Shown here piece after piece: positions 15,101 through 29,100 of a DNA stretch of 64,000 nt (within the stretch, counting starts at the first letter, position 1; every line of letters begins with the position of its first letter). The notes under the pieces were generated by a model. The model saw nothing but the letters and a program-made list of their open reading frames with translations. It did not search any database and was not told the DNA's origin. A program made the position numbers and the translations under genes. Source of the DNA: Phoronis australis. Taxonomy: Eukaryota > Phoronida > Phoronidae. Location: the NCBI GenBank assembly GCA_002633005.1, contig NMRA01000172.1, positions 424,348-488,347 of the forward strand, in the 5' to 3' direction.

Positions 15101-18100
15101 CATCTTGTTGACTAGCTTCCGGCTCAAATACCACGTTGAACGTAAACGGTCTGGTGGAACCATTGGTCTCCATCTAAGACAGAGATTTGACTTTTTTGAC
15201 GCTATATTGAGATATGCAGAGTCGTGGGCGAGTATGGGGCTCGGTCTTGCTAATCTAGCACTTTCCCCTTAAGAGTACATGGATTCGTAGGATGGACAAA
15301 TGACAACCCACAAATCTACAGTGAGCTATTGATACTAATTCTTGTATCCTTTAAATGAGGTGTCGATTGCGTTAAAACAAACAGTAGGCTGAATAAATGC
15401 AAAGACGTGTCTGCACCATCCAATTTTTACTGTTCATACTAGGACATTAATAAGAGGAGATTTTGCTCGAACATCTCGAACTATAGTCACACAAACACGT
15501 ACATGTAAGTATCAAAGTAGGCAAACGAACGCCTAGTCAGACCATCGCATGAATTAAGGAATCAAATAAGTTGACCAAAGCGGTAAAGCAGCGTGCATTA
15601 TTAATAATAAAATGTTTATTGCTATTTTATTAAATGCACATTTTGCGCATTAAGTTGGAATTTGTTGATTATGTTGGGAATATCACATATTAATCAAAGA
15701 AATGGTTCAGTTTATTTACAACAACCTAAAGGCCGCCATCTTGTGACAACTCTAACTCTAGGTTGCACTGTACAACTAGATTGTAGCCGCAGGTGGGCGT
15801 TTTGTACTGCCTATAAATTCAATACTTGGATAGGCCTGGGGTTTGGCGGTAGTTTTGAGGTATGCATTACTAGAACGTTCAGTGAACCAGGTTTGCTTGA
15901 ATATGTGAACATGCCAGTGAATGAGAAAAGTCCATTGAGTTCGGAATCTGAAGCGATTTGAGATAAAATGACTCACACTTGAACATTTTCATTTTTTGAT
16001 AGAGTTTTCGACAGAGTGGACGAAAGGCGGCAAGCCCAGTGATGCAATGCACAAACACTCACATACGTAGGCAAATCCCAGTAGTGATTGACTAGGCTTG
16101 TTCACCTCGAGTTATAGTGACTAAGGTTCTGAAAGAGGTTCCAACTGAAATCGCCTTTCACATACAATCCCATGAAAATAACATTCACTAGATATCCCAA
16201 GTGACCCAAGGGTCCTTCCCATAGAAATGTCTGCATTTAGGTAAATTGTGTGAATCCCTTAACACAAACTCGTCCTATGCTGATGAGCTGCCTTCTGCTC
16301 TCAATCAAATAGATGTCAACAGGGGCTCTTTATTTGTTAGCCCCATGCACTGAGCATCGAATCGTTCGTACCTAATTATTGAAAACAAGAATGTTACCCC
16401 GCTTTATGGAGGCCCAGTCACAAAGTGTTATTTCAAAATTCCAACGGAGCAACGCTGTGCGTTGAATGGGTATCTTTTGCTGGGATCGTTTTTACTTTTT
16501 GGCAGTTGTACTCAATGCAAGGTCAATATGCCCACCGATGTTCAGTCCCGGCACCGGTACATACGTGTAATTACAAAATATATACAGAACAGTGTATCGA
16601 CATTAGATGTGCCTTCTCCGAAATGATAATTTGCAGTGAGGTTTTGTGACAATTACCTTTCCCATACCAGAATACCAGCTACTATAAGTTACATATCGTC
16701 AACTGGTCGAGAGCAATTAGCAAACGAATCCGATATAATGGGTTTCATAAAATCAATAAACTCAATTGCGACATTGCATATCGTGTCAACTTGTTGCAAT
16801 AGAAGTGGCTCGTAATTTGATATCAGTGTGTTCACGGCATATTGCAGCGTATTACGTAATTGCGTTTCCAGTGACTTCCAGTTGATGAAACAAAGCATGT
16901 CTTAACAACTTATCCATAGTTGTTCCACCTACGATAATGATCAAAAATCATCTCACCTGTTTACAGAGCATTAACACTATATTAAAAAGACGCATACACT
17001 GTTAAAATGCCAATACCTTAATGCACATAAAATTCCTTAAATGTATAGACGCGGTTTCTTTTATTTCACTGACAGCGATTTTTCAGCGTGTTTATATTTA
17101 CCGATCAATGCTATTAATTTGTCAACCCCGTTCTTCATAGTTCGTTTAGTGAATAGTGTGTTTTTAATGTTTATAACGAAATCTTCAATACAATGAGTAT
17201 ACATTGCTCAGAAAGCTCCAAGAGGCATCATATCTGGGTTAAACAAATACAAAGAAATGTATGAACAATTATTATACACAAATACATAGATTAAAAAACT
17301 GATGTTAAGATTACAATAACAAATGATTACGAATCTAAATAAATCATTTTCATACACAATAACTTATTTTACATGTATACAATTCTATCCACTCACACAA
17401 AGAGATTTAGTATTGTAAAGAAATTTTGATAAAACATTTGAGTTGAGTTCTTGACATCCATATAGAAAAAAATTATTATTGCCATACATTTCAGGAATAT
17501 CGGAATATTTTTTGTACTTGGGGTATTGTTTGAGTGTCTACAAAAGCTGTACCCTCTGCTTCTTGCATACCTCACAAGCAAAGAAAACATCACCATTTGT
17601 CTGAGAGACTCCACAGGAACACAGGCAAAATATTATGTAAATTATGTATAAATTTCTCGTTGTTTCGGAATAGACCGCATCTTGATCTGTATAGGATTAT
17701 TTCACGGTTGCGAGGAAGTTGGAATGATATCAATGGGACTGGTGTGTTCTGCTTGTCAACAGTTCAAAACCCAAGAAGTTAAACTATTCACTGTTCGAAG
17801 GTCTTGTAAATAATAACCAATAAGATGTCAAGTGAAAGTATATCAAGATTTCTTAAACCCACACGGGAAAAGTTGCATTAGTTTAAATAGCGTCCAATAG
17901 TCCTCAAACCTGAAGATAACTCGTTCTAGAACTAACTTGTTCTAAAAAAGTCTGTGTGTGAACGGTGTAACGCCGCCGACACGCTGAAACTAGATAAGTC
18001 TTATCACCTCTATGATTGTCCCGGCTGATTGTGCCTCACTGGCAAACATGCCGACGAATCAGAGAGTGATAAGGTAAGTGAATGAAAGGGTTTCATTATC

Positions 18101-20110
18101 GTAACGTTTCGACAACTAGAATGAAGATAAAGAAAACAGACCTAGTCCACGGCGCTCACAGGAATGTACTTTCGACTGATCGGCTATTGAAGAACCCAGT
18201 AGTGGCAACCGCCATGATCTAAGTGATGGCGTCGTGTGATCGCGCGGCAAATTTCCTGCACGTTTGGCAATACTTAGTTCAATAATGTCTATTAATGCAG
18301 TCTGAAATGTTTTGAATTGTACAGTTTTCTCTATTTTTACATTACAGTGACATGAATTAACACCCAGTGCTATAGTTAACTAGCGTTTGGCACAATTTGC
18401 CAAAAAAACCACAAAGCAGTCGTTGTTTAGAACTTTGACTAAACCACAAAATATCAGCACTAACAAATTACTTAGTTAAAAAAACGCTGATTTTGAGATG
18501 AGTTTCTGTTATTCTAACGTTAACACGACACATCAAATTTCACACTTTTGAATTAAAACATGACGAAATCCCGAAATTTGAGAACAATTAAGCATGACCT
18601 GGTCCCAGATATTACGTCTAAACTCATACTAGAAATTTTAGCATTTACGGTGTACGATTATCCTCAAAGCATGACAATTGAATTGGTCAATTTTCGAATC
18701 GAGTAATATTTTTTACATAGCTTAGTAATTTTAAACGCCATGATCTAATTAATTTTCTTAAATTTCCGTTTGAATTTAATTAGAATGTATCCAACACATT
18801 AAATTGCGTCATTCTAAACACAATTGTAAACCTTACACGTCATGCGCGCACCCGGGGGGGTGGGGCTCGGGGACTTCGAACGAGCCCCCCATTTGGCGAA
18901 ATGGGCAAAATGGTCCGCCTCTGAGACACAAAAAGTCCGTGAAAATGAAACAAAAGTCCACCAAAAGTCCACTAAACAAGCGCAAAACGCAATTTACAGT
19001 GTTGGCCCCGTTTTTTTAGTCCGCCCGCATTTTTGTTACCAAAAGGTCCACAACGTCAGGAATTCGAGCCCCCCATATTGCCAGTGGAGGCTAGGTGCGC
19101 GCATGCTCGTACATTACATTGCATTACATTTGCCGTTTTGCCGCGAATTAAAACTCGTGGATAGTGACGGATTCTAATTTATCAAGGAAAAAACTTCACG
19201 TCTCATTCGCAAAAACGCAAGTTGTTTGATAATCCAAACAGCATAACGTTATCGCATTCTAGTGAAATACTTCGTCAACTCGACCTTTTGAGATCAAACT
19301 CTCGTATTCTCACAGTACGCTGTTGGAGCTTAAGTAGCACAAAACCATAATCCGTGTATACGCAGTACCCGTATGTAAATATACATGTACACCATACACA
19401 GCTATAAACACAGGAGTTAAGCATAAATTTGCATCGCGTTCGTATAGAGAAAAAAACGGACATATGTTGCACAAGCAGGTTTTGCTAATATAATGAGAAG
19501 ACTTCCGTTATAATTGCCTTGAAACTGGGTTTCTCCGGGGCCCAGGAGTACCACGCGTCTTTTTCTCCAAAGGTAAGTATCGATTAAGAAGGAAATTGGC
19601 TGCAAGCACAGTTAATGAAAATTTCGAAGACGAAAAAGTACTAATCAAAGGGTAGATGGCCTTCTGCCCCCCTAAACGTTTTAGTTCGACATTGGTTAAA
19701 CGTGTTAAGGGTAAAAAAGGAACTCGACCTATTAGAATGCCACTGGACCCAAGCCATGAGATGAAAAAAAATTAATGAGTACATGACTTGGTAGCCTCAT
19801 GTTAAGCGGCCTTTACTTTGTTGCGTAAGCAAAGGTTTCCAGCACTTAAAATGAATAAGTAAGGCAGTCATAGCCGAATACTTGATACTATACTTCGGAA
19901 GATTTCTACAGCATTTGATTAATCCGGCAATGATACTTGAGATTTTACATCGCACCGATAGTATCGACGGACGTCAAATTTAAGTTATCTCACCCCAAAC
20001 ATTTCGTCAACAAAAAATTTACCGTTTTCAATGATTCTTTGTGTGTGTGTGTGTGCGTGTGCGTGCGCGCGCGCGCGTGTGTGTGTGTGTGCGTGTGCGT
20101 GCGCGCGCGC

Positions 20111-20141
<31 letters not shown>

Positions 20142-23100
20142 TGCGTGTGTGAGCGTGTGTGAGTGTGTGGACATGTCCTTGCTGATGTAAACGCATTAAG
20201 GTGGAACTTATCACTTGAAATCGAACTGGAAAACATGTTTGACCCTTTCTGTTCTACTGAATACCAACTTGAAACGCGTTTCTATAGTTCTTTGCTTGAA
20301 TAAACTATGGTTTACATGTACATGGATGACTGTGTAAATGTATATTTACATTGGATTACACCAGCATTAAAGTTGAAGTTTCTAATTAGAACTCAAAATA
20401 TCGAGTTTTTACTCAAAATCTCCAACTTCTACTCGAGATTGTAGCTCGGGTCTTGGGGTTACCAAGTGCAAGCTTGAATTTGACATTCATTCGCGTAAAC
20501 CATAATGTACTTGAGTAAAGAACAATGGACAGATATTTTAGTTTTTATTAAAATGGAGTGGAAAATGACAAAAATATTGTCGACTTCGATTTCGAGCAAA
20601 ACGAAAAGACCCTTGGGTCTGTTTTATAAAAAGACATTTGGTTTTACGCTCCAAACAAATATTTCAGAAAAATATAATAATTAAATCTGACTTCAGAGAA
20701 CATACAGATTGCTGCTAGTCACAATGTACTGAGATAGTGTCTATAGGTTAGCTCTATACAGGTGAAGCGGCATTCATAATTACTTGGCCAAACCCTTTTT
20801 TAGCAACAATGAAATGGGAGCCCCACTATATTTCTGCCTGAAGTCATTCGTGAAATAGACACCTGGTCGCATTGCTGATGTGTGGCTTTAAGATATTCAG
20901 CACTCAAATTGAACAACAAATTTTTGCAAAGTGAACCGAACAGCTAATGTGTTCTGGAAAAGAAATAGATACACCCATTGTGCGTCTTATGTAAAGTGTA
21001 TATCCAACAAAACCGTCTAGTAATATACAGGAACCATGAAACTTTCACCCAGTACTAGCTTTTCAGGAGATTTTCTAAGGAACGCATGGCAGCAGGTGAT
21101 GCGTTAAAACGGAAAATCGTGTTGCTGTCTAAAGAGATAAGATAACAGAAATAAATGTGTAATGACAATTTTGACCGAACGATCATGTATTTACATCCAT
21201 TTGTAAGTCTAAATTGCGTTCACATGTACTAAGTGTAAATTCGCACGTGTATAATTTTACATTTTCACGACCTCAGAAGGCAGTCTCAATGTAAACTCAA
21301 GTGAAGCTTTACAAATGGGTGTATTTTCGTTGACACAAAAATAAATATACACTTGTGTGTAAATAAAGCAATATAGTTGGGTGAAAACAACATCATACAG
21401 ACAGGCTTTAAGTCGGCGACCCCCTAATTTTTCGTCTTGTGTGGGTATCAAAATAAACATTAAAGAAATAAGTAACGTTGTTTAAGTCAAAACGCTAAAG
21501 ATTCGTCAAAAAACGTTTACTCGTGACCTAAGAAAATCAGTGACTTGGGCAACATAATTAAAGAGGCCCTCAATCATTAATTTAATTTAAGGTGACTTTA
21601 TGTAACCCATGTAAATTTCAATTTTTCCTTAAGTGCCTCTGTTTACGCGGTTTCAATGGAAAACTAATTCGATGGTTTCTCGTGTTAGCATTTTTGTAAA
21701 AGGCAAAGACGAAAATTTGAAAAAAATCAAATATAGATTAAATCTGTGTCGAAACCCTCCCTTTAAATCAACAAGCCTAACGTAGCAATAAATTAATTTC
21801 TCAGCTTCTGGCGAAACAGCTTTGTATTCAAACGACTTACAATGTATGAATAGAAACCGTTGTGTTACAAAAGCAGTACCACCAATGGTACAGACAATAA
21901 CATATTGATGTCCTCAGCCTCAAACGATACCAAAACATCATCAGACGTTTATTCTCGTGTTATTTTCCATTATAACTGCAACTTACCCACAAGGCGCCCT
22001 CTCCCGGAAACTGGATGCTGGTACCATCTTTTTTGTCAAGTTCTTGCTTACTGAGCGGTCTAACTCTGAAAGAGTAATAGGCGTGCTTTCACATCAACAA
22101 TGTCTATTGATCACATTAAAATGAGCATCGATTTCGTAAATCATCGAAGATAGAATTGATAGCTCCATTTTTTGAAATCTCAAAACCACATCAGGTTAAC
22201 TATAAGGCCTACAAAAACTTGCAAACTTCGAAATATCGTATCTCAGAAATGGCTGCTCGGATATCAATGAAGTTATCAGAAACTTTGATTCGGAATTATC
22301 TTCAAAAATTATTACTTTTCCAAAAATCAGGGAATTTAAGACTTTTATAAAAACTCAAAAACTCAAACAGAAGCTATAATTTAGAAAAAATTGTAACAGC
22401 TGTTTTAAAATGTCATACCGAAATAAATCAGTCTTTTGATTCCGATGTTTTGGTAGAGTAAGTGATCAATTGTAATGAGACGTACACTCCATACATACAT
22501 ACATACACACATACACACATACATACATACATACATACACACACATACACACATACATACATACATAAATACATACATACATACATACATACATAAATAC
22601 ATACATACATACATACATACATAAATACATACATACATACATACATACATACATACATACACACATACATACACACATACACATATACATACATAAATAC
22701 ATACATACGTACATACATAAATACATACATACATACATACATACACATGTACACACATACATACATACATAAATACATACATACACACATACATATATAC
22801 ATACGTGCATACATACATACATACGACAAAATACTCAAATCCACAGAGCTTAATTGTCATTTTAGGTTGAAAAAGAATTGCACTTAGCATTTGCGTATGG
22901 TATGATTACGTCTACGCTTGTACGCTGACTGAAAATTGAATCTAGTGAATCGTACAAGATACAGCTCAAACGATAACATTTGACTAGGTTTATAGCCCGG
23001 TAACAGTTTTCAAAGAGCTTAATTATTATTCTTTTTATTTTGCAATTTGATTTTTACTCAAATGAGTCCATAACGTCAAAATGATGACTACTAAACTCGA

Positions 23101-26100
23101 GAATAAACTTACGCTTTCTGTTATTAAAATTACCAAGTTTTTATAAGTGGACGGTCTTATGGCGTGAGAATTTCTGAAAGGCTGGTTCAAAACTACACTT
23201 AATTCTCAAATAAATCATTTTATATTGATAAACCTCATTATTTATTTGAAGAAATAGCAAGTCATTGGTTTCCCTTTCGATTCTTTCACTGAACCTTTTC
23301 ACGGAATTAACCGTTAACGCGAAAAGAACCCTTTCAGTTACGCACAGAGTAGTTACATCACAAATAATCAAATGAGGCAGTATTGTGTATTAATACAAGT
23401 TTCTTTTCCGGTCTTGCGTAAGTGTGTATAAACTTCATAACTCATCACAGAGGGATTGTAGAGAGTGTCAAACCAACTGGAAAATACATTACCATTGGAC
23501 AAAAACATACTTTCCCCATTTTCTCCCTGTCATGTTTTACTGAAATTGTCATGGCTTGGTTCTAAGGTATTAAGATATTACCAATTCAGCGGGAACCTTT
23601 CCATTAAGCTTGTTTTAGTATAAACTCGTTAAATTGTATTGTTGGCATGATAAAAATATTGAACAACATTTATACCGGGACGCGTGCAATAGACCTGCCA
23701 CTGACTTCACAAACACATGGCTGCGCATGACACTGCGATGACGCGACCAGGTTCTGTCACATCAAGACGAACAAAATATGTCTTCCATCCATTCGTCGAG
23801 TCTTCGATAGGGGGCCTCCAACTGTTTATATAATGAATTCCCACAGTCGATGCATTGTCCTTAGTAACAATCATAATCGCCTGCTGTATGCAGGGCTTAA
23901 CTTGGCCAGACACCTGGTAATAGGTTAATTACAAATTTGTCATAATGGCTGATTGGTAACGATCACTATTGTTAGATTGAGTAGCATAAACAAAAAGGTT
24001 GATTAACATTATTTATATTGAATGTGTTTCTCGCTTGGTATAGTTGGCCACTGTAATGGTTGGCCGCAGCAGTTTCAGTTTTGTTTGTCTTTAATGATGG
24101 ACGACAAAAGGAATACTCAAGCCTACCTGCATACGCATTGCACAGATTCAGTAGTCATGAATACTCTGCGAACAATTCTAACTCCACATCATTCTAAATT
24201 TCTATGCGGATACAGTTCATCGTAGCACCAACTGGTCTGTCGCTTGTTCCTGATATCAGTTTGCTGTGTCGAGAGCCACTACACTAAACACGACGGTGAG
24301 GATTACATCGGCTCATATCATCGATATTTGTCCGAAATGTGTCGAGTTGCGCCTCAGGTGCGATAAGAAACGAAGTATAGTAACATTAAATTCGATTTAA
24401 AACTAATCCTCTAGTTTGCAAAGGAGATATACCGAACTAATACCTCCACTTATTATCACACGCAGAGTTTGCGTGTAGATTAAAATTTCGCCACGAACTT
24501 TGAAACTGCGCCATAAATGAGAGAATTTTAAATGTCAAGCACGTTCTCCAAGACTCTTGAAGTATTTCATTGTCAAAAGTCCCACACTGTGGACACCTTC
24601 ATGTCCTCGTATCGCTAATGCCGCGTGATGTACCTGTACAGCGAAGTTGCATTTATCACAGAAAGTTATGTACACAGTATCGAGAAAATCTTATGTATAC
24701 CCTCCCTATACAACCAATCGCCAGCAGTTTACTCGACTCAATAGCAGGTAGTGAATGGACACGGGTTTCAATATTTGCTAAAAGGACTACTTCCGCTGTT
24801 GCTATCCATTAAACCTCTCATCAATTGACCGGCTGCCGGCCATGCCTTGTTTAGACGCGGACTACTTGGTCACCAAGAGAACATACAGTACGATCTAGCA
24901 CAACTTGGTGTTTTAAAGATCCCCAAACCTTAAAATAGGCATGGCGGTTTTGTGTTCGAATGCTCTCTTCGAATGTTTTCAAACAATTGACCAAAGTGTT
25001 CAATTCGCATGCCACGTGATGCTGTAGTTATCAAGCTTAAGATTTTCAGGGTGATATCTGGCATTTTTGAAGGATCAGTTTCATTAAACTTTGTCAAATC
25101 GCATTGTATTGCTCTCAGTAGAATATTAAACTGTCAACCGTCGTCGGACCTAAGACCATGGATAATGCTCTGTGGTATAGCCACATGACGAACATGTATT
25201 GTTCCGATATCCAATTGTTTGAGAGCACTTTGTTGAGTAAATACAAACTACAACAGTTCCCTACTAATGTTAGTGCAAACACAACTGCCCTGGCATCAAA
25301 ACTCATTATATACCTTCGGAGCAACATAAACATAGGCAGAATATTTAGAGTTTCGTCATACTGATCGGAAATTGCCTTGCTTGTTAGTACACATTTTCGT
25401 AAACATGAGTTTGCTGTGATTCAACATCACATCGACAGGTGACGCCCTAACCTTGAACTAGCAAACTCTGGGTTTCAGTGGCCAGAGCACTAACCAAACA
25501 ACTCCAGTTGGGGACAACTGAAGGCTCATAGTGAGGCATCTCTTAATGATCTGCTTCAGGAACAACGTCCCGTGTATCATTACATTTCCTGAGTAAAAGA
25601 ATCAAACATATAATGTAAGATGAGTGCAACCTTATCTCTGAGGCACGTTCATATACCAAAAAAAATTCCAGAAAAATTCCGGATTTTTAGGACTTTTGGA
25701 TTCAAGATTAATCATACAATCGTCTGCGTAGTTCCTGGTCGTACGGTTGAGCGTCCAAGATACCACGCATTTGCAGCCACCAAGCAATCGGTGGGCAATT
25801 GTCACACTTTGATTGAAATTGAAGACGAATGGAAGTGATGATGGCGAATTAGCTTCTGACCAATTTAGTCGCCTGTGATATCACTATTTTATTATTTCGC
25901 ATAAAAAACCTCGCACAAGATTTAAACTCGTCTTGTTCAATTCCTGTTGTGGTATTTTAGTTCATATTATTTCGTATATGTCGTTCTGTTTTCGGTGCAG
26001 GGATTTCTGAAGACTTCGATTTTAATACTCACCTCACCACCACGTTGATATTGTCTCCTTCCGCGCCGTCATCTTGGTCCACCGCTGACGTTGAAGACGC

Positions 26101-29100
26101 GGCACTATCCCTGTAACGTATGAATGCAAATGTAACTATATACCACTTCTCTAGCAGCTAATAGGAACGATGGATTTTATTACTACTTGACATTGGACGG
26201 GGAAAAAGAATTATCGAATACATTTATAACTTTGCGCATCCTGAGATTGTCTGTTCAGAAGTCATATGGGAGGGAATTTAAATATGAATTGTATTTTACG
26301 TACTGCACAAAAATGGCAAGACAATGTAATTTACAAATTTACGCTAATTTTTCAACGGAATGCTGATCAAATTTATGCCAATTTTCAATCAAACAATTGA
26401 AAAACTCAGTCCGTGTGCGACTATTTATCAAATGCAGATAATTGTCATTTTATTCGACTCAGTTCACATTCAATTCACATCCAGTTTAATATGCTTTCCT
26501 TTACCCAATCAAATAAAATGCATTGGTTTATCATGCGTGTTAGTTGTCTTCAAGTTGTAGATGACCATCAGACCTCGCCACGTGGACAGTTTACAAACAA
26601 TTAAAAACACATTGCGCTGTGACCGGTTCCTCGTAAACTATAAGTGGTCATACGAGGACATAATTTTCAAGAAGAAATACGATCATGCACCTGCAAAGAT
26701 AGCCTCGTTCCAGCCTCCAGCGCGCAGTCGTCTTCGCGCAAGTCGAAAACTGATACAGTCAACTTCATGACTGTGGCGACTAGACTTCCTTCTTCGGAAA
26801 CTCACGTGGATTGACTAGCCTGACAGTTGTCGCATCAATGCGGCGCATTTTTTACGCACAAACACCCGCCCACTGATATAATAAATGTGTTGCCGGTACC
26901 CAACGGACATCAACACAAAATTAAAAATAAAAGGCTTGTATTGTGATGTGTCCTTGTTGGGAGGGTCAGCCTTCGTTGTTAGGTTACTCGACGTCGTCAG
27001 CCTATCACGAGCCAGAATAGATCTGGGTATAGGTACCTAGTCTCCTGCAAAGGCAGCCGATGATATTCCAGCTGCGGACTAAGGAAACGCAGATCTCCCC
27101 ACGCTCTAGACCTGTCAAATTTAATTTCGTTTGCTCTGGTCTACGCGAAAAGCACTTTGAAGCATTAGACCTGGGCATCAAGGCGATTACTTGAAAATAA
27201 GATTAATGGTTCAGTTCAGCTGGTGATTTATCCACTTAGGTTCTATAGTTTCAGATGAATTTCTAGAAACTAAATGCAAATATGTAAGTGACCGCATTAC
27301 ATTTTGGAAAATCTAAGACCAGGGCCGGGGTCATTAACGCAAATAAAAAGTTGCAAGAACAAGTGCTTACCTTTTCATACCTGGGTAGGCTTTTTAAAAG
27401 GCGCCAAGATTGATATGTACTAATCACATAGAACGCACTCCAGCATTAACTTGAACGCTCCCCGGTTGAATGAGCTAGCACTGTGTGGCCTATTTATTTT
27501 GAACTATGAAACAGGGAGTATGACTCGAGACCAATTGGGTTGATCGGTCTGCGGTATAATTGGTTCGTAGTTCTCAGGTAGCCTGAGTGCAGTGGGATCC
27601 GATGTTACGGTTTCCTGTTGTTTATCAGGGCTGGGAAAGTATTCAAAGTTTAATAGGAGTGTACATAAATGATTGTTCACTGCATTGTAATTGTCAAATC
27701 GAAACGTATTGTGCAGAGCAAATCTTGCGCTTGGCTTGAAGTCCTGTCGGCAGCGCCATCTTACGCTTCACTGAGGAACCTAAGCTAAAAATAGCAACCG
27801 GTTATATTCAATGACAGTTTTCACCTGAACACGATGTAAACACAATAGGAAGTGGAAATGACGGTTTTGTTGATCAGCATGCGGCTAACCAAAATAATCA
27901 ATACACTGTTGCTAGATGCGTAAAAAGCCGTCCTTTAACAAAAACTGCACTACATTTTCCAACTGTCCGTTGTTTTCTACAGCAAATGTATCATTGGTTG
28001 GCGAAACTCAGTTCACCAAATATTACTCTATCATATTTTTGTCTCTTTGTTTGCACGATGCAACATGCATCCCGAAGTAAGCTCAGGGCCTGCGGCTTTT
28101 GGGCGAAATCGGAAGCAAGATGGTGCTGTGACGACCACTTTTGTGAAATCGTTTCGTTCCCTTGAGAGAATCTGCTAAAACTTAGTTCAGAGATTGACCT
28201 CGTCAAGTGCTGTTCAAAGCGAGTTCAATCCGTTTCTCGCTAATACTAATGGTTCTCGATGCTTCGATTTGATGAACATGGGTAAAACTAGGAGATTTTT
28301 TGGTCATTTTGTTACAGTGTATATATAACTTGATATTAAATATATCACGAACCTTTTCAGCCACTTTTCTTAAAATGAAATAAATAGCGCCAGATTACAC
28401 TCTTTTCCAGTGCGATATCTCCCTACAGGTGGCGCTGTGGCAAAGGAATAAACAAGTTACCAAATCGCCAACAGATCCAAGTGGCTTAAAGTCGTAGTCC
28501 CTCCCCGGGGGGGTTCAGCCCTTATGACTGGCGTTGGGCGCCGTGGCCGTGACTACCGACGATTTGCAGTCCCATCCTCGTTATACAACGATTTGTCTAT
28601 CTCGACTTAAATATAAGATTTTTCTCTACTTCCAAAATTTAAAACTTCCATATTCGTTTAGTTAGTCAAAATTGAGACAAACTTAAGTCAAAAATTAAGT
28701 CAAACTTCAGATCTCTTTCTTGAAAAGGACTTGAGGCAAAAGTTTTATCTTAAAATCAGCTGAAATTTGAGATTTTTCTTAGCTAAGTCAGTTTTCTTGG
28801 AACAGGCCCCAGGAAATAATCTCCTTGGTCCTTGTTACCATGGTGCTTGCATGTTGTTGATGACATTATAACAACAAAATTGCCAAGAGTGTTTTAGCTT
28901 CTTCCTGGTTTTCTGCGCAAAAATGTCGGTTATGGTTTCAAAAATTATGACGGGATATCATCCAATTGTTTCACTTTGCCAGTCACTGACTGGCGATACC
29001 ATTCATGAAAATCAAAAAATTTAGGTTAAGCTCCTTGCTGTTTTGTCTGCAAATTTTTCTACCAGGATCAAACGATTTTAAAAACTGGGCGTTTATTCGA

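Noticed and set aside
19985-20236. Thr/His/Arg-rich ORFs
   Set aside because: Artefacts of the GT/GC dinucleotide tract.
22405-22890. Three long minus-strand ORFs (118-161 codons) rich in Tyr, Val, Cys and Met
   Set aside because: They are readings of the CATA microsatellite in different frames.
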